A stretch of 64,000 bases of DNA from Bacteroidales bacterium (GTDB taxonomy: Bacteria > Bacteroidota > Bacteroidia > Bacteroidales > P3). A program made the position numbers and the translations under genes. Below, in pieces: positions 16,101 through 23,960 of this stretch. The DNA is taken from positions 62,001 to 126,000 of the forward strand of contig JAGBJI010000009.1 of NCBI GenBank assembly GCA_017934545.1, given 5' to 3'. The notes below the pieces were generated by a model. The model had not been told where the DNA came from, searched no databases, and saw nothing but the letters and a program-made list of their open reading frames with translations. Each line of letters starts with the position of its first letter. Within the stretch, counting starts at the first letter, position 1.

Positions 16101-17615
16101 TTAAAATTTTATCCTTATACCGACGGGCAATTCCGCACAGAGTTTGTGTTGTTTGCGGTATGACTGCACTTTGTCGCCGTTGTCAAAGAAATAAACAACT
16201 TGCGGTTCAATGAATATGCCCGCTCTGTCGGTTATCCTGTACTCTATGCCAAGCGAAACGCCTAAAGACACTTGGTCTGCGGCGTTTAAGTCCGACTTTA
16301 CGCTTTTTCCCTCTGCATAAAGTTCGGCTTTATCATATACAGGCACCTCAAAACCAACGCCCGCAGATGTATAAACGTTAAAAAAACGGTTTGCCGTGCA
16401 GTGATACGCCACAGCAAGCCTGATGCCTGCGTATTGCAGGCGGTAAGTCAACAAAGCATCAGAGTAGGACATAAATTCCGTTTTCATATACGTGTAATTA
16501 AAACCGCACTGTGCCGAAAATTTTCCGTTAATAGGCTTTTCAAGCATAACCGACAGTGTTACAGGGCGGTGATATTTGGTTTTTGCAGCATAAAATCCGC
16601 TTTCACCGGGCATAAACCCCGGCATACGTCCCGCAAACGACGGAAAACCGCCTATATCTATAATATTGTCATAGTCCGTAGGCATATTGCCGTATGCATC
16701 TGTGTTAAAATCCGCCATCAACGCCCATCGGCTTTGTTTTTTTGTGCGTTCGGCATATGTTTTTTGCAATATATCTTCCGTTTTTTGCAGTGGTTTTATT
16801 TTGTTTTCCGATTTTATTAACGTGTCTTTTACTTTTTCTTCGGTGTTTGCATATTTTATTACAGTGTCTTGTAATTTTACATCTTGGTTTTGTGCATTAT
16901 CAACACTGTTTTGCGTAAATGCAGCAAAATTATAGCCTGATAAATTCTTTTGTTTATCGGTTGTTTTAAATTTTACAGGTATTTGTTTATGAGTAACGGC
17001 GGTTTGACCCGCTTGCTGCGGCGGTTTACTGACGTATGTATCCGTATTGCCGTGAAAAAATGAAAATACTGTTGCAGCAATCAGCACCACGCCCGCCGCA
17101 CACAACGTCCAATAGGAATGAATCATGGATTGCAACGCCTTTTTTGCACGGTGCAACTGCGACGAAGAGGTTTTGGCGGAGATATTCAGTTGCTTGGCTA
17201 TCTGATTATGCGACAATCCGTCAAAAGTATAGAGTTTAAACACTTTTTTGCTGCCCTCGGGCAAGCGTTCAACCATCTGCATTATGTCGTCATAGGCTAT
17301 CTGCGGCCTTTCATTGCCGTTTTCACTGTCAGAAAGCCCTGCATTGATTTCGTCTTTTACGGTTATACCCTCAAACAACTTCTTTTTCTCAACATATTTC
17401 AGACATGTATTCCGTGCAATTGAGAACATCCACTTCTCAAGTTTGCTTTTGTCCTTGAGAGTATCTATTTTGGTCAGAACCACTACGAACGAATCCTGTA
17501 CCAAATCTTCCGCTGCGGCTGCATCGGCAACGTATTTCATACATAAACCGAACATACGTTTGTAGTACATTCGGTAAATGTTTTCAAATTCCTGCCTGTC
17601 AAAACCGTCAGCCAT
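16101..17615 (-). CDS. ECF sigma factor - membrane helix - outer-membrane beta-barrel fusion
   Basis: One uninterrupted frame of 504 residues joins three modules. Residues about 10-76 are sigma region 2 (FENIYRMYYKRMFGLCMKYV, AEDLVQDSFVVVL, KWMFSIARNTCLKYV). Residues about 107-162 are sigma region 4 (YDDIMQMVERLPEGSKKVF, LSHNQIAKQLNISAKT, SSSQLHRAKKALQ). Right after this comes a transmembrane helix at 167-188 (SYWTLCAAGVVLIAATVFSF), then a polar linker of about 105 residues. Residues about 296-504 form a beta-barrel-like domain (LLTYRLQYAGIRLAVAY, FFNVYTSAGVGFEV, AGIFIEPQVVYFF) ending in Phe, as BAM substrates do. In this phylum ECF sigma factors are normally separate from the barrel or anti-sigma genes. 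No anti-sigma gene is visible nearby. It lies 4 bases after the lipoprotein gene. Confidence 0.88.
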   Translation of the reverse strand: MADGFDRQEFENIYRMYYKRMFGLCMKYVADAAAAEDLVQDSFVVVLTKIDTLKDKSKLEKWMFSIARNTCLKYVEKKKLFEGITVKDEINAGLSDSENGNERPQIAYDDIMQMVERLPEGSKKVFKLYTFDGLSHNQIAKQLNISAKTSSSQLHRAKKALQSMIHSYWTLCAAGVVLIAATVFSFFHGNTDTYVSKPPQQAGQTAVTHKQIPVKFKTTDKQKNLSGYNFAAFTQNSVDNAQNQDVKLQDTVIKYANTEEKVKDTLIKSENKIKPLQKTEDILQKTYAERTKKQSRWALMADFNTDAYGNMPTDYDNIIDIGGFPSFAGRMPGFMPGESGFYAAKTKYHRPVTLSVMLEKPINGKFSAQCGFNYTYMKTEFMSYSDALLTYRLQYAGIRLAVAYHCTANRFFNVYTSAGVGFEVPVYDKAELYAEGKSVKSDLNAADQVSLGVSLGIEYRITDRAGIFIEPQVVYFFDNGDKVQSYRKQHKLCAELPVGIRIKF

Positions 17616-17619
17616 ACAT

Positions 17620-18042
17620 CTACATCGGCATGTTTGCCTTTAACGGAAATATTTTTAGGATTTCCGCCGTAAACTCCGTTTCTCCGCCGCCTTCGTGCAA
17701 GTTGCAATAAATATCAGCGGTCAATGTATCGCCGTCAGACAACAATTTTTTCACTGCACTCGGGTTACATACGGGATATTTGTACGTATTGCGGCTCCAA
17801 CAACCGCTTTCTTCAATGTTTACAACATAGTTCTCACCGTCTTTAACCAATTGCACGCTGAACAAAACGGTAGATTCTGGGTTTTGGGGGTCGGTATTTT
17901 TCAGCCAGACATGCTTTTGAACCGTCGGAGTGGAACACTGCCCGCAGTTGTCCCAATATTCGTCATCGCAAGCAAGGAATAGAACCGCACATATTGCCGC
18001 TACGGTCGAAAACAACGCCGCTTTAATCTTTACATTTTTCAT
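17620..18042 (-). CDS. Lipoprotein of unknown function next to the sigma-barrel gene
   Basis: A 140-residue product with a lipoprotein signal ending ALFLAC (lipid Cys25). The mature part has a cysteine-rich start (DDEYWDNCGQC) and a compact beta-rich body with further cysteines (ESGCWSRNTYKYPVC), suggesting disulphides. The stop is 4 bases before the sigma-barrel ATG, so the two are co-transcribed and probably translationally coupled. I infer it may be a sensory or regulatory partner of the fusion protein; no family was recognised. Confidence 0.72.
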   Translation of the reverse strand: MKNVKIKAALFSTVAAICAVLFLACDDEYWDNCGQCSTPTVQKHVWLKNTDPQNPESTVLFSVQLVKDGENYVVNIEESGCWSRNTYKYPVCNPSAVKKLLSDGDTLTADIYCNLHEGGGETEFTAEILKIFPLKANMPM

Positions 18043-18089
18043 TTCAATACTGCTTTTTTAATTGTTAAACGCTTTAAATTAATGTTTTG

Positions 18090-18099
18090 TTACCGGTAA
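18090..18099. promoter_or_regulatory. Palindrome upstream of the lipoprotein/sigma-barrel operon
   Basis: Perfect palindrome TTACCGGTAA, 48 bases before the lipoprotein ATG and set in a near-palindromic context (GTTACCGGTAAGTAC). It is a candidate regulator site in the region where the operon promoter should lie. I see no clear TAnnTTTG box here, which would fit control by an alternative sigma factor. Confidence 0.35.
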
Positions 18100-18216
18100 G
18101 TACCCCAAAACCGTAAAATACTGCACCGTTTAATCAAAATTTTTGCGAAAAAGTTGTCACCCGACCGCAAAATAATATAAAAAACATCCGAATTACATAC
18201 CTTAATATATACATGT

Positions 18217-18256
18217 ACGCCGTTTAAACAAGAAAAAGATTTTGTTTAAACGGCGT
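18217..18256. repeat. Perfect 15-bp inverted repeat
   Basis: Arms ACGCCGTTTAAACAA (18217-18231) and TTGTTTAAACGGCGT (18242-18256) pair perfectly with a 10-base loop. It is 35 bases beyond the acyltransferase stop on that gene's downstream side. There is no T-run on either strand, so it is a poor Rho-independent terminator; it may be an mRNA end-stabilising hairpin or a protein site. Confidence 0.6.
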
Positions 18257-18290
18257 AAAAAATTTATCAAATGCTCGTTTTAGTGGGCTG

Positions 18291-19235
18291 TTACATATTC
18301 ATATAACGTTTTTTCTTGTCTTCGTAAATGTCGGCAATCGTTACCAAGATGCCAGTTTCCTCTACGTCGGAGAAATGTTTATTGATACTTGTTCCGAACG
18401 ATTTCATGGTGGACGACAAATTCATATATGCGTTGACCAACGGCGGAATATTCTCATTGCAACTGCGTACATTTTTCACCAAAATCTGATAATCTTCCTT
18501 GTAACTTCTGCCGTCAAAGAGTTTGTTCAACGCATTGTAATCGCCTTTTATCTTTACCTCTTCTTTAGGGAACACCAAGCCTTCGTTATCCGGGAAATGT
18601 TTTTTGTAAAAATACAAAATATAATCTTTAGCCTGTGAATCCATCTGCGGATACATAGTTATTTTGCCGAAAAAATACCTAACCTGCGACGCTAAACTCT
18701 GTGCCAAGCCGCCCAATCCGTCCCACAGATTGTCCAAAGAATACATCCCTTTTCGCAAATTGACCGTCGGCTGATATTCGGGGCGTACAAAACTGCGTCC
18801 CAATTCCATTGTATACGGCCAATAGCGTTCTTTGAACTCATCGGTAAAGTAAAACAAGTCGGCAGTGGCCGAAAGCAACTCGCCGTTAGCCTGCATAAAG
18901 ACGTCTTTTCCGACAATAAAGCGGTAACCTCCCACAATTTCTTCGTCCGAAGGGTCCCATACAAACAGTTGTTTGTAGCAATGCGGTTGCGGAGCCACAT
19001 CATATTGGTCTATATCGCACTCCGTACCGCTTCCGCCGCCTTGTACGCCGAAACTAATCTCTCTCAAACGGCCTATTTCCCGCATAATGTTAGGTGAAGT
19101 ATGGGCATCGGTCACATAAATCTCACGTCCGCCGTAATTGGTTCGGCGGAAAAAAATGTCTTTTGTAAGTTCTTCCTTAATAAAAGCCTTGTCTACGGGC
19201 GGAATGACATAGGAAGTATCCATTGTTTTTATCAT
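18291..19235 (-). CDS. GNAT-fold N-acyltransferase (OlsB/GlsB-like)
   Basis: The product has 314 residues from the ATG at 19235; a TTG three codons upstream and an ATG four codons inside (19223) are alternatives. Its sequence fits the Acetyltransf_5 family, often annotated as haemolysin. This family transfers acyl groups from acyl-ACP to amino acids and includes OlsB (ornithine lipids) and Bacteroides GlsB (glycine lipids). Visible features are the RLREISFG segment near 55, IVGGYRFIVG near 100 and the family hallmark ELGRSFVRPEY near 143. The second acyltransferase needed for such lipids (GlsA/OlsA) is not adjacent. Family assignment is good; substrate is inferred. Confidence 0.75.
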   Translation of the reverse strand: MIKTMDTSYVIPPVDKAFIKEELTKDIFFRRTNYGGREIYVTDAHTSPNIMREIGRLREISFGVQGGGSGTECDIDQYDVAPQPHCYKQLFVWDPSDEEIVGGYRFIVGKDVFMQANGELLSATADLFYFTDEFKERYWPYTMELGRSFVRPEYQPTVNLRKGMYSLDNLWDGLGGLAQSLASQVRYFFGKITMYPQMDSQAKDYILYFYKKHFPDNEGLVFPKEEVKIKGDYNALNKLFDGRSYKEDYQILVKNVRSCNENIPPLVNAYMNLSSTMKSFGTSINKHFSDVEETGILVTIADIYEDKKKRYMNM

Positions 19236-19261
19236 ATAGCACAAATTATGTATTGATTTTG

Positions 19262-19269
19262 CAAAATTA
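19262..19269 (-). promoter_or_regulatory. Acyltransferase promoter, -7 box
   Basis: Minus strand TAATTTTG followed by C, 27 bases before the ATG at 19235. It supports that start over the upstream TTG. Confidence 0.6.
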
Positions 19270-19361
19270 AATCATTTATTTCTATTTTCAAACCGCACAC
19301 TCCCCTTTTTAACAGCCTATTGAACACTTTTATATCCCGTATCTTGATATCATTTCATAAT

Positions 19362-19505
19362 CTTTTAATAAAAACTCTTCTATTTTTATAGAAAAAGACG
19401 GCTGATTTTTATAAAAAAACGTGAGGTTATTCTGATAAAAAAGACAGATAAAAGCAAAAGACTTATATTTTCACTGAGGAAAATATACGTCTTTTTCAAC
19501 GAAAA
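19362..19505. repeat. Loose 22-bp phased dyad array
   Basis: AT-rich dyads are centred near 19367.5 (TTTTAATAAAA), 19389.5 (TTTTTATAGAAAAA), 19411.5 (TTTTTATAAAAA), 19432.5 (TTATTCTGATAA), 19475 (the purH terminator stem) and 19499 (TTTTCAACGAAAA). The spacing is 22, 22, 21, 2 x 21 and 24. The unit is T-tract/A-tract rather than A-tract/T-tract. It is less regular than the CATATG copies, and the outer units could be chance in AT-rich DNA. Confidence 0.45.
19457..19495 (-). terminator. purH terminator
   Basis: Stem AAAGAC-TATATTTTC paired with GAAAATATA-GTCTTT (one mismatch each side) and a short loop, followed on the minus strand by TTTTGCTTTTA. It lies 30 bases past the purH stop. Confidence 0.65.
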
Positions 19506-19524
19506 TTATAAAAAATGTTTGTTA

Positions 19525-21048
19525 TCAGTGCTTAAAGTGACGGAATCCCGTCATCGCCATAGACATATTGTTCGCTTTGCAATATTCAACAGACTCTTCG
19601 TCACGGATGGAACCGCCGGGTTGTATGATTGCATCAATGCCTTCGCGGTGTGCAATGGTAACGCAGTCTTTGAAAGGGAAGAATGCATCGGATGCCATCA
19701 CCGCTCCGCGTAAGTCAAAATTAAAACTTTTGGCTTTTTCTATCGCATGCCTTAACGCATCTACGCGGCTGGTTTGTCCCGTTCCCGAACCTAACAGCTG
19801 CATATCCTTTGCCAAGACGATAGCATTTGATTTGGTATGTTTTACAATGATGTTTGCAAACTGCAAATCCTTTATCTCTTTGTCGGTAAAACGTCTGTCG
19901 GTAACGCTGATAATCTCCTGCGGCTGCTCAACCTTGGTGTCACGCTGCTGAACCAACACTCCGTTCAACGCACTTCTGAAAACGTAACTGCTTTTTTTAG
20001 TGTTTTTTCGCTTCAAAATGATACGGTTCTTCTTTGAAAACAATATTTCCAACGCTTCTTGGTCGTAATCAGGGGCGATACATACCTCCATAAAGATTTT
20101 ATTCATCTGTTCCGCAGTTTCTTTGTCCACTTTGCGGTTGCAAACGAACACTCCGCCGAACGCACTTACGGGGTCGCCTTCCAAAGCTTTTAAATATGCT
20201 TCTTTCAAAGTGCTTCTCACCGCCAAGCCGCAGGCATTGTTGTGTTTGATAATAGCAAATGCCGTGTCGGAAAAGTCATCTATCAAATTGCAAGCTGCAT
20301 CTATATCTCCTATATTGTTGTAAGAAATCTCTTTTCCGTGCAATTGCTCAAATTCATCATCAAAACGTCCGAAAAACCAGCCCTTTTGATGCGGATTCTC
20401 ACCGTAACGCAACTCCTCGGACGAAGAATAACTCTCTTTAAATACGTTTACAGGGTGGTCAGTCTTGGAATTGAAATATTTAAATATCATTGTATCGTAG
20501 TGCGACGACACCATAAAAGCATATGAAGCGAATTGCATACGGTCACTCAACTCCGTGCAGCCTTTTTTGTCGCAAATAAGATTATAGAACTCCTCATACT
20601 GTTCCACACTCGGCACTATAATGACGTCATTGTAGTTTTTAGCCGCCGCACGTATCAAAGAAATACCGCCGATGTCTATTTTTTCAATAACATCTGCGTG
20701 TCTAGCACCGCTTTGCACCGTTTTCTCAAAAGGATACAAGTCTACGATGACTGCATCGAACGGTATAATGCCGTATTGTGCCATCTGCTCGGTGTCGGTT
20801 GCGTTGTCCGTGCGTGCCAAAATACCTCCGAACACTTTAGGATGCAAAGTCTTTACTCTGCCTCCCAATATGGACGGATAGGATGTAAGACTTTCCACCG
20901 TTTTTGCATCAACTCCCAAACTTTTTATAAAGTCGTACGTTCCTCCGGTGGAATATATCTCCACTCCCAATTCGTCTAACTTCTTTACGATAACGTCTAT
21001 TCCCTCTTTAGAGAAGACTGAAATCAATGCTCTTTGAATTTGCTTCAT
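19525..21048 (-). CDS. purH: Bifunctional AICAR transformylase/IMP cyclohydrolase PurH
   Basis: PurH catalyses the last two steps of IMP synthesis. The product has 507 residues from the ATG at 21048; the frame is open 31 codons further but only into yihA. The N-terminal cyclohydrolase domain opens RALISVFSKEGIDVIVKKL with YSTGGTYDFIKS and VKTLHPKVFGGIL. The transformylase domain shows LRYGENPHQKGWFF, IIKHNNACGLAV, DPVSAFGGVFVCNR and the C-terminal GSIRDEESVEYC with MTGFRHFKH. Its ATG overlaps the yihA stop by ATGA, coupling the two genes. A terminator follows. Confidence 0.96.
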   Translation of the reverse strand: MKQIQRALISVFSKEGIDVIVKKLDELGVEIYSTGGTYDFIKSLGVDAKTVESLTSYPSILGGRVKTLHPKVFGGILARTDNATDTEQMAQYGIIPFDAVIVDLYPFEKTVQSGARHADVIEKIDIGGISLIRAAAKNYNDVIIVPSVEQYEEFYNLICDKKGCTELSDRMQFASYAFMVSSHYDTMIFKYFNSKTDHPVNVFKESYSSSEELRYGENPHQKGWFFGRFDDEFEQLHGKEISYNNIGDIDAACNLIDDFSDTAFAIIKHNNACGLAVRSTLKEAYLKALEGDPVSAFGGVFVCNRKVDKETAEQMNKIFMEVCIAPDYDQEALEILFSKKNRIILKRKNTKKSSYVFRSALNGVLVQQRDTKVEQPQEIISVTDRRFTDKEIKDLQFANIIVKHTKSNAIVLAKDMQLLGSGTGQTSRVDALRHAIEKAKSFNFDLRGAVMASDAFFPFKDCVTIAHREGIDAIIQPGGSIRDEESVEYCKANNMSMAMTGFRHFKH

Positions 21049-21638
21049 TGCTTTATTATATTTTCTATTTCGTTTAATATCTCGTCTTTGCCTGCCTTGG
21101 TTTCGCTCGAGGAAAGCATCATCTTGGGCATTTCTTCCCACGTTTGACTTAACGCCTGACGGAATTGCTCCGTATTATCATCAGTTTTCTTTTTGCTCTG
21201 TTTGTCGGTTTTGGTAAAAATAACTTCAAACGGAACTTCGTTTTCGCCCAAAAAATTAATGAAATCAATGTCTATTTTCTGCGGTTTGAGCCTTGAATCC
21301 ACCAAAACGAAGACACAATACAGACTTTTCCGCTTAAGAAGATAATCATCAATCATTTTTCTGAACTTCTCCCGCTGTGTTTTTGCAACTTGTGCATAGC
21401 CGTAACCCGGTAAATCAACTATATACCAATTGTCATTGATGATAAAATGGTTTATCAACTGGGTTTTGCCAGGAGTGGACGAAGTTTTGGCAAGTTTGTT
21501 ATGCCCCGTAAGCATATTAATCAGCGAAGATTTGCCTACATTGCTGCGTCCTATAAAAGCAATCTCGGGAAATTTATCGGGCGGACACTGACTTAATGCA
21601 GCGCTGCTTATTTCAAACTTTGCACTTCGTATTTCCAT
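21045..21638 (-). CDS. engB: Ribosome biogenesis GTPase YihA/EngB
   Basis: A 197-residue GTPase needed for 50S subunit assembly. GTP-binding motifs are all present: G1 GRSNVGKSS near 29, the switch region STPGKTQ, G3 DLPGYG near 75, G4 FTKTDK near 140 and G5 MLSSSETKAG near 172. Length is typical. It is the first gene of a two-gene unit with purH, with a -7 box 20 bases upstream of the ATG. Confidence 0.95.
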   Translation of the reverse strand: MEIRSAKFEISSAALSQCPPDKFPEIAFIGRSNVGKSSLINMLTGHNKLAKTSSTPGKTQLINHFIINDNWYIVDLPGYGYAQVAKTQREKFRKMIDDYLLKRKSLYCVFVLVDSRLKPQKIDIDFINFLGENEVPFEVIFTKTDKQSKKKTDDNTEQFRQALSQTWEEMPKMMLSSSETKAGKDEILNEIENIIKQ

Positions 21639-21951
21639 AGACTAAAGATTTCAGATTGCAAATTTACGAATATTTGTTGAATGACCAAAATTGTTATTTG
21701 ATTTATTTTTCTAAAGATTTTATTTAATTGAAATTTATTTTCACTGTAACAATACTACGGTTTATAACTATATCATTGACATTTCAATGGATTAAAAACG
21801 TAATACTAATTGTGAAAGACGAAGAAAAACAACAGTCAAAATGCAAAAATATTTACACTATATATTATATATAGGTATACAATAATTATATATAGGAGAT
21901 ATAAAACGCAAAAAAATAAGGCAGATGATTATTTTAACTTCATCTGCCTTG
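21639..21951. other. AT-rich intergenic region between yihA and tRNA-Leu
   Basis: About 310 bases without a gene. It holds the yihA promoter (minus strand TAAATTTG at 21659-21666), an alternating AT stretch with GGTATACA at 21861-21881 that recurs upstream of purL (27375-27395), and the tRNA terminator at its right end. Confidence 0.5.
21918..21950 (-). terminator. tRNA-Leu terminator
   Basis: Perfect 11-base stem (minus strand AAGGCAGATGA / TCATCTGCCTT) followed by a T-run (the A-run at 21910-21916 on the plus strand). It starts 2 bases after the tRNA 3' end. Confidence 0.85.
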
Positions 21952-22035
21952 TACTTCTGAAGGGACTTGAACCCTTAAGCCCTTGCGGACACCAGATTTT
22001 GAGTCTAGCGCGTCTACCAATTCCGCCACAGAAGC
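21952..22035 (-). tRNA. tRNA-Leu (CAA)
   Basis: An 84-base class II tRNA. The acceptor arms GCTTCTG/CAGAAGT close with a terminal G-U pair and discriminator A. The D-loop contains GGTAGACGC, and the anticodon arm CTAGA-CTCAAAA-TCTGG gives anticodon CAA. A long variable arm (TCCGCAAGGGC region) and the T-arm GGGTTCAAGTCCC complete the fold. The CCA end is not encoded. A -7 box (minus strand TAATTTTG, 22059-22066) lies 24 bases upstream. Confidence 0.95.
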
Positions 22036-22058
22036 CTCTCATTGTTGGTTTGCGTTTG

Positions 22059-22066
22059 CAAAATTA
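22059..22066 (-). promoter_or_regulatory. tRNA-Leu promoter, -7 box
   Basis: Minus strand TAATTTTG followed by C, 24 bases before the tRNA 5' end. Confidence 0.55.
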
Positions 22067-22128
22067 CAACTTTTTTTTAATATACAAGCATTTTTTGTGA
22101 TTTTTTTTTCAATTCCGTAAATTTTATG

Positions 22129-22136
22129 TAATTTTG
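22129..22136 (+). promoter_or_regulatory. prs promoter, -7 box
   Basis: TAATTTTG followed by C, 51 bases ahead of the prs ATG. Confidence 0.6.
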
Positions 22137-22186
22137 CAATCTGATTTTTACATAAACGTTTATATATAAAACATTCTAACAGTAAT

Positions 22187-23170
22187 ATGTCATCAGAACA
22201 AAAAGACACAACCGCTTTGTTTTCCTGCACCGCAAGCAGATATTTAGCCGAAAAAATTGCGGAAATCTATGAAAAACCTTTAGGACAAGCCGTTTGTTTG
22301 AAGTACGCCGACGGAGAATTTCAACCCTCTTATGAACAAAACATAAGGGGTTGCGATGTTTTTATCATTCAGTCAACATTTGCTCCTTGCGATAATATAA
22401 TGGAGTTATTGATGATGGTGGATGCAGCCAAAAGAGCTTCGGCACAACGCATTATTGCAGTGATTCCTTACTTCGGTTTTGCCCGTCAGGACAGAAAAGA
22501 TAAACCCAGAGTGCCGATAACCGCCAAATTGATGGCCGATTTGTTGCAGGCTGCGGGAGTAAACCGTGTAATAACAATGGATTTACACGCAGACCAAATC
22601 CAGGGATTCTTTAATATCCCCGTAGACCATCTGCTTTCTTCAAGTATATTCATTCCTTATTTAAGAGGATTGTACAGTGACGTGAGCAATGTATTGTTTG
22701 CTTCCCCTGATGCAGGCGGAGCAAAACGTGCATCGCAATACGCAAAAATTTTAGGCACGGGTTTCGTCATGTGCCACAAGCAACGTTCGCGTCCCAATGA
22801 GATTGCTTCCATGCAACTTATAGGAGATGTGACTGACAAAGACATAATCTTGGTTGACGATATCATAGATACTGGCGGTACGTTGTGCAATGCAGCCCAA
22901 CTTATCAAACAACAGGGTGCCAAAACCGTAAGAGCCATGATAACACATCCCGTTTTGTCGGGTCAGGCAGTGGAAAAGATAGAATCATCGGTGCTTGAAG
23001 AGTTGATAGTTACGGATACTATTCCTTTGCGTAAGGAAAGTAAAAAGATAAAAGTGCTTTCCGTTTCACCTATCTTCGCAGAAGCAATACGCAGGGTTGA
23101 GAACTCGGAAAGTATAGCCAATCTTTACGAAAAAGCTGTTCAACAAGTAGGGGTTCATACTAAATTCTGA
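22187..23170 (+). CDS. prs: Ribose-phosphate pyrophosphokinase
   Basis: Makes PRPP from ribose 5-phosphate and ATP, feeding purine, pyrimidine, His and Trp synthesis. The 327-residue product has the family's ordered motifs: KYADGEFQPSYEQNIRG near 40, IPYFGFARQDRKDKPR near 95, VITMDLHADQIQGFFNIPVD near 128, and the PRPP loop ILVDDIIDTGGTL near 222. Length and motifs are standard. It is transcribed alone from a clear promoter and precedes rplY, which has its own. Confidence 0.96.
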   Translation: MSSEQKDTTALFSCTASRYLAEKIAEIYEKPLGQAVCLKYADGEFQPSYEQNIRGCDVFIIQSTFAPCDNIMELLMMVDAAKRASAQRIIAVIPYFGFARQDRKDKPRVPITAKLMADLLQAAGVNRVITMDLHADQIQGFFNIPVDHLLSSSIFIPYLRGLYSDVSNVLFASPDAGGAKRASQYAKILGTGFVMCHKQRSRPNEIASMQLIGDVTDKDIILVDDIIDTGGTLCNAAQLIKQQGAKTVRAMITHPVLSGQAVEKIESSVLEELIVTDTIPLRKESKKIKVLSVSPIFAEAIRRVENSESIANLYEKAVQQVGVHTKF

Positions 23171-23212
23171 ACCAATGATTTGGTCATTAAAAAGAATAGT
23201 TGTAATTTTGCA

Positions 23213-23220
23213 AATCATTT
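23213..23220 (+). promoter_or_regulatory. rplY promoter, -7 box
   Basis: TAATTTTG followed by C, 29 bases before the rplY ATG, with TTTGG about 20 bases upstream as -33. Confidence 0.65.
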
Positions 23221-23248
23221 AATATTAACATAAAACAAATAAACAGAC

Positions 23249-23857
23249 ATGAAAACAGTATCAATGAGCGGTTCTGCACGTCAGAACGTAGGGAAAAAAG
23301 ATGCTAAAGCGTTGAGAAGAAACGGTATGGTGCCGTGCGTGCTTTACGGAGGAGAAGAACAACAAACGGTATTTGCAGTTCCTGCAAAAGAGTTTATACC
23401 TTTGCTTTTCACTCCTGACACACATTATGTAGAGTTAACCGTTGACGGAAAAAAGACGATGGCCATTTTACAGGACATACAATATCACCCTGTAAGCGAC
23501 GAAGTGCTTCACGCAGACTTTTTGAGAATATTTGACGACAAACCGTTGACAATTGCCGTTCCTGTAAAGACTACCGGTACTGCTCCGGGCGTATTGCAGG
23601 GAGGTAAACTGCAAATAAAAATCAGAAAAATCAAACTTCACGGCTTGCCTAACGCCATTCCGCAGGAAGTGGAATTGGATATAAGCAAATTGGGTATCAA
23701 CAACGGAATAAAAATATGCGACATCAACATCCCTGATGTTGAAATAATGGAAGTAAAATCTTCAGTTGTTGTAACGGTACGTGCAACCAGAAACGCTGTT
23801 GCCGCTGCTGACACGGATACTGCCGCTGCAGAAACCACCGAAGCTGCTGCTGAATAA
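23249..23857 (+). CDS. rplY: 50S ribosomal protein L25 (Ctc/TL5 form)
   Basis: Binds 5S rRNA in the large subunit. The 202-residue product is the long form: an N-terminal L25 domain (about 1-92, with ALRRNGMVPCVLYGG and HPVSDEVLHADFLRI) plus the C-terminal TL5/Ctc beta domain (IAVPVKTTGTAPGVLQGGKL onward). It ends in a low-complexity Ala/Thr/Asp/Glu tail (about 185-202), common in this phylum. It is followed by a terminator. Confidence 0.95.
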   Translation: MKTVSMSGSARQNVGKKDAKALRRNGMVPCVLYGGEEQQTVFAVPAKEFIPLLFTPDTHYVELTVDGKKTMAILQDIQYHPVSDEVLHADFLRIFDDKPLTIAVPVKTTGTAPGVLQGGKLQIKIRKIKLHGLPNAIPQEVELDISKLGINNGIKICDINIPDVEIMEVKSSVVVTVRATRNAVAAADTDTAAAETTEAAAE

Positions 23858-23905
23858 TCCCGAAAAGAAAAGAAATAAAAATATTTCAACAATTCTTTAC
23901 ATCAA

Positions 23906-23946
23906 AATAACAGGCTTCAATAACAAAAGAGCCTGTTATTTTTTTT
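23906..23946 (+). terminator. rplY terminator
   Basis: Perfect 11-base stem AATAACAGGCT / AGCCTGTTATT, a 13-base loop and an eight-T run. It lies between rplY and pth. Confidence 0.9.
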
Positions 23947-23960
23947 AAAATCATGTTCAT

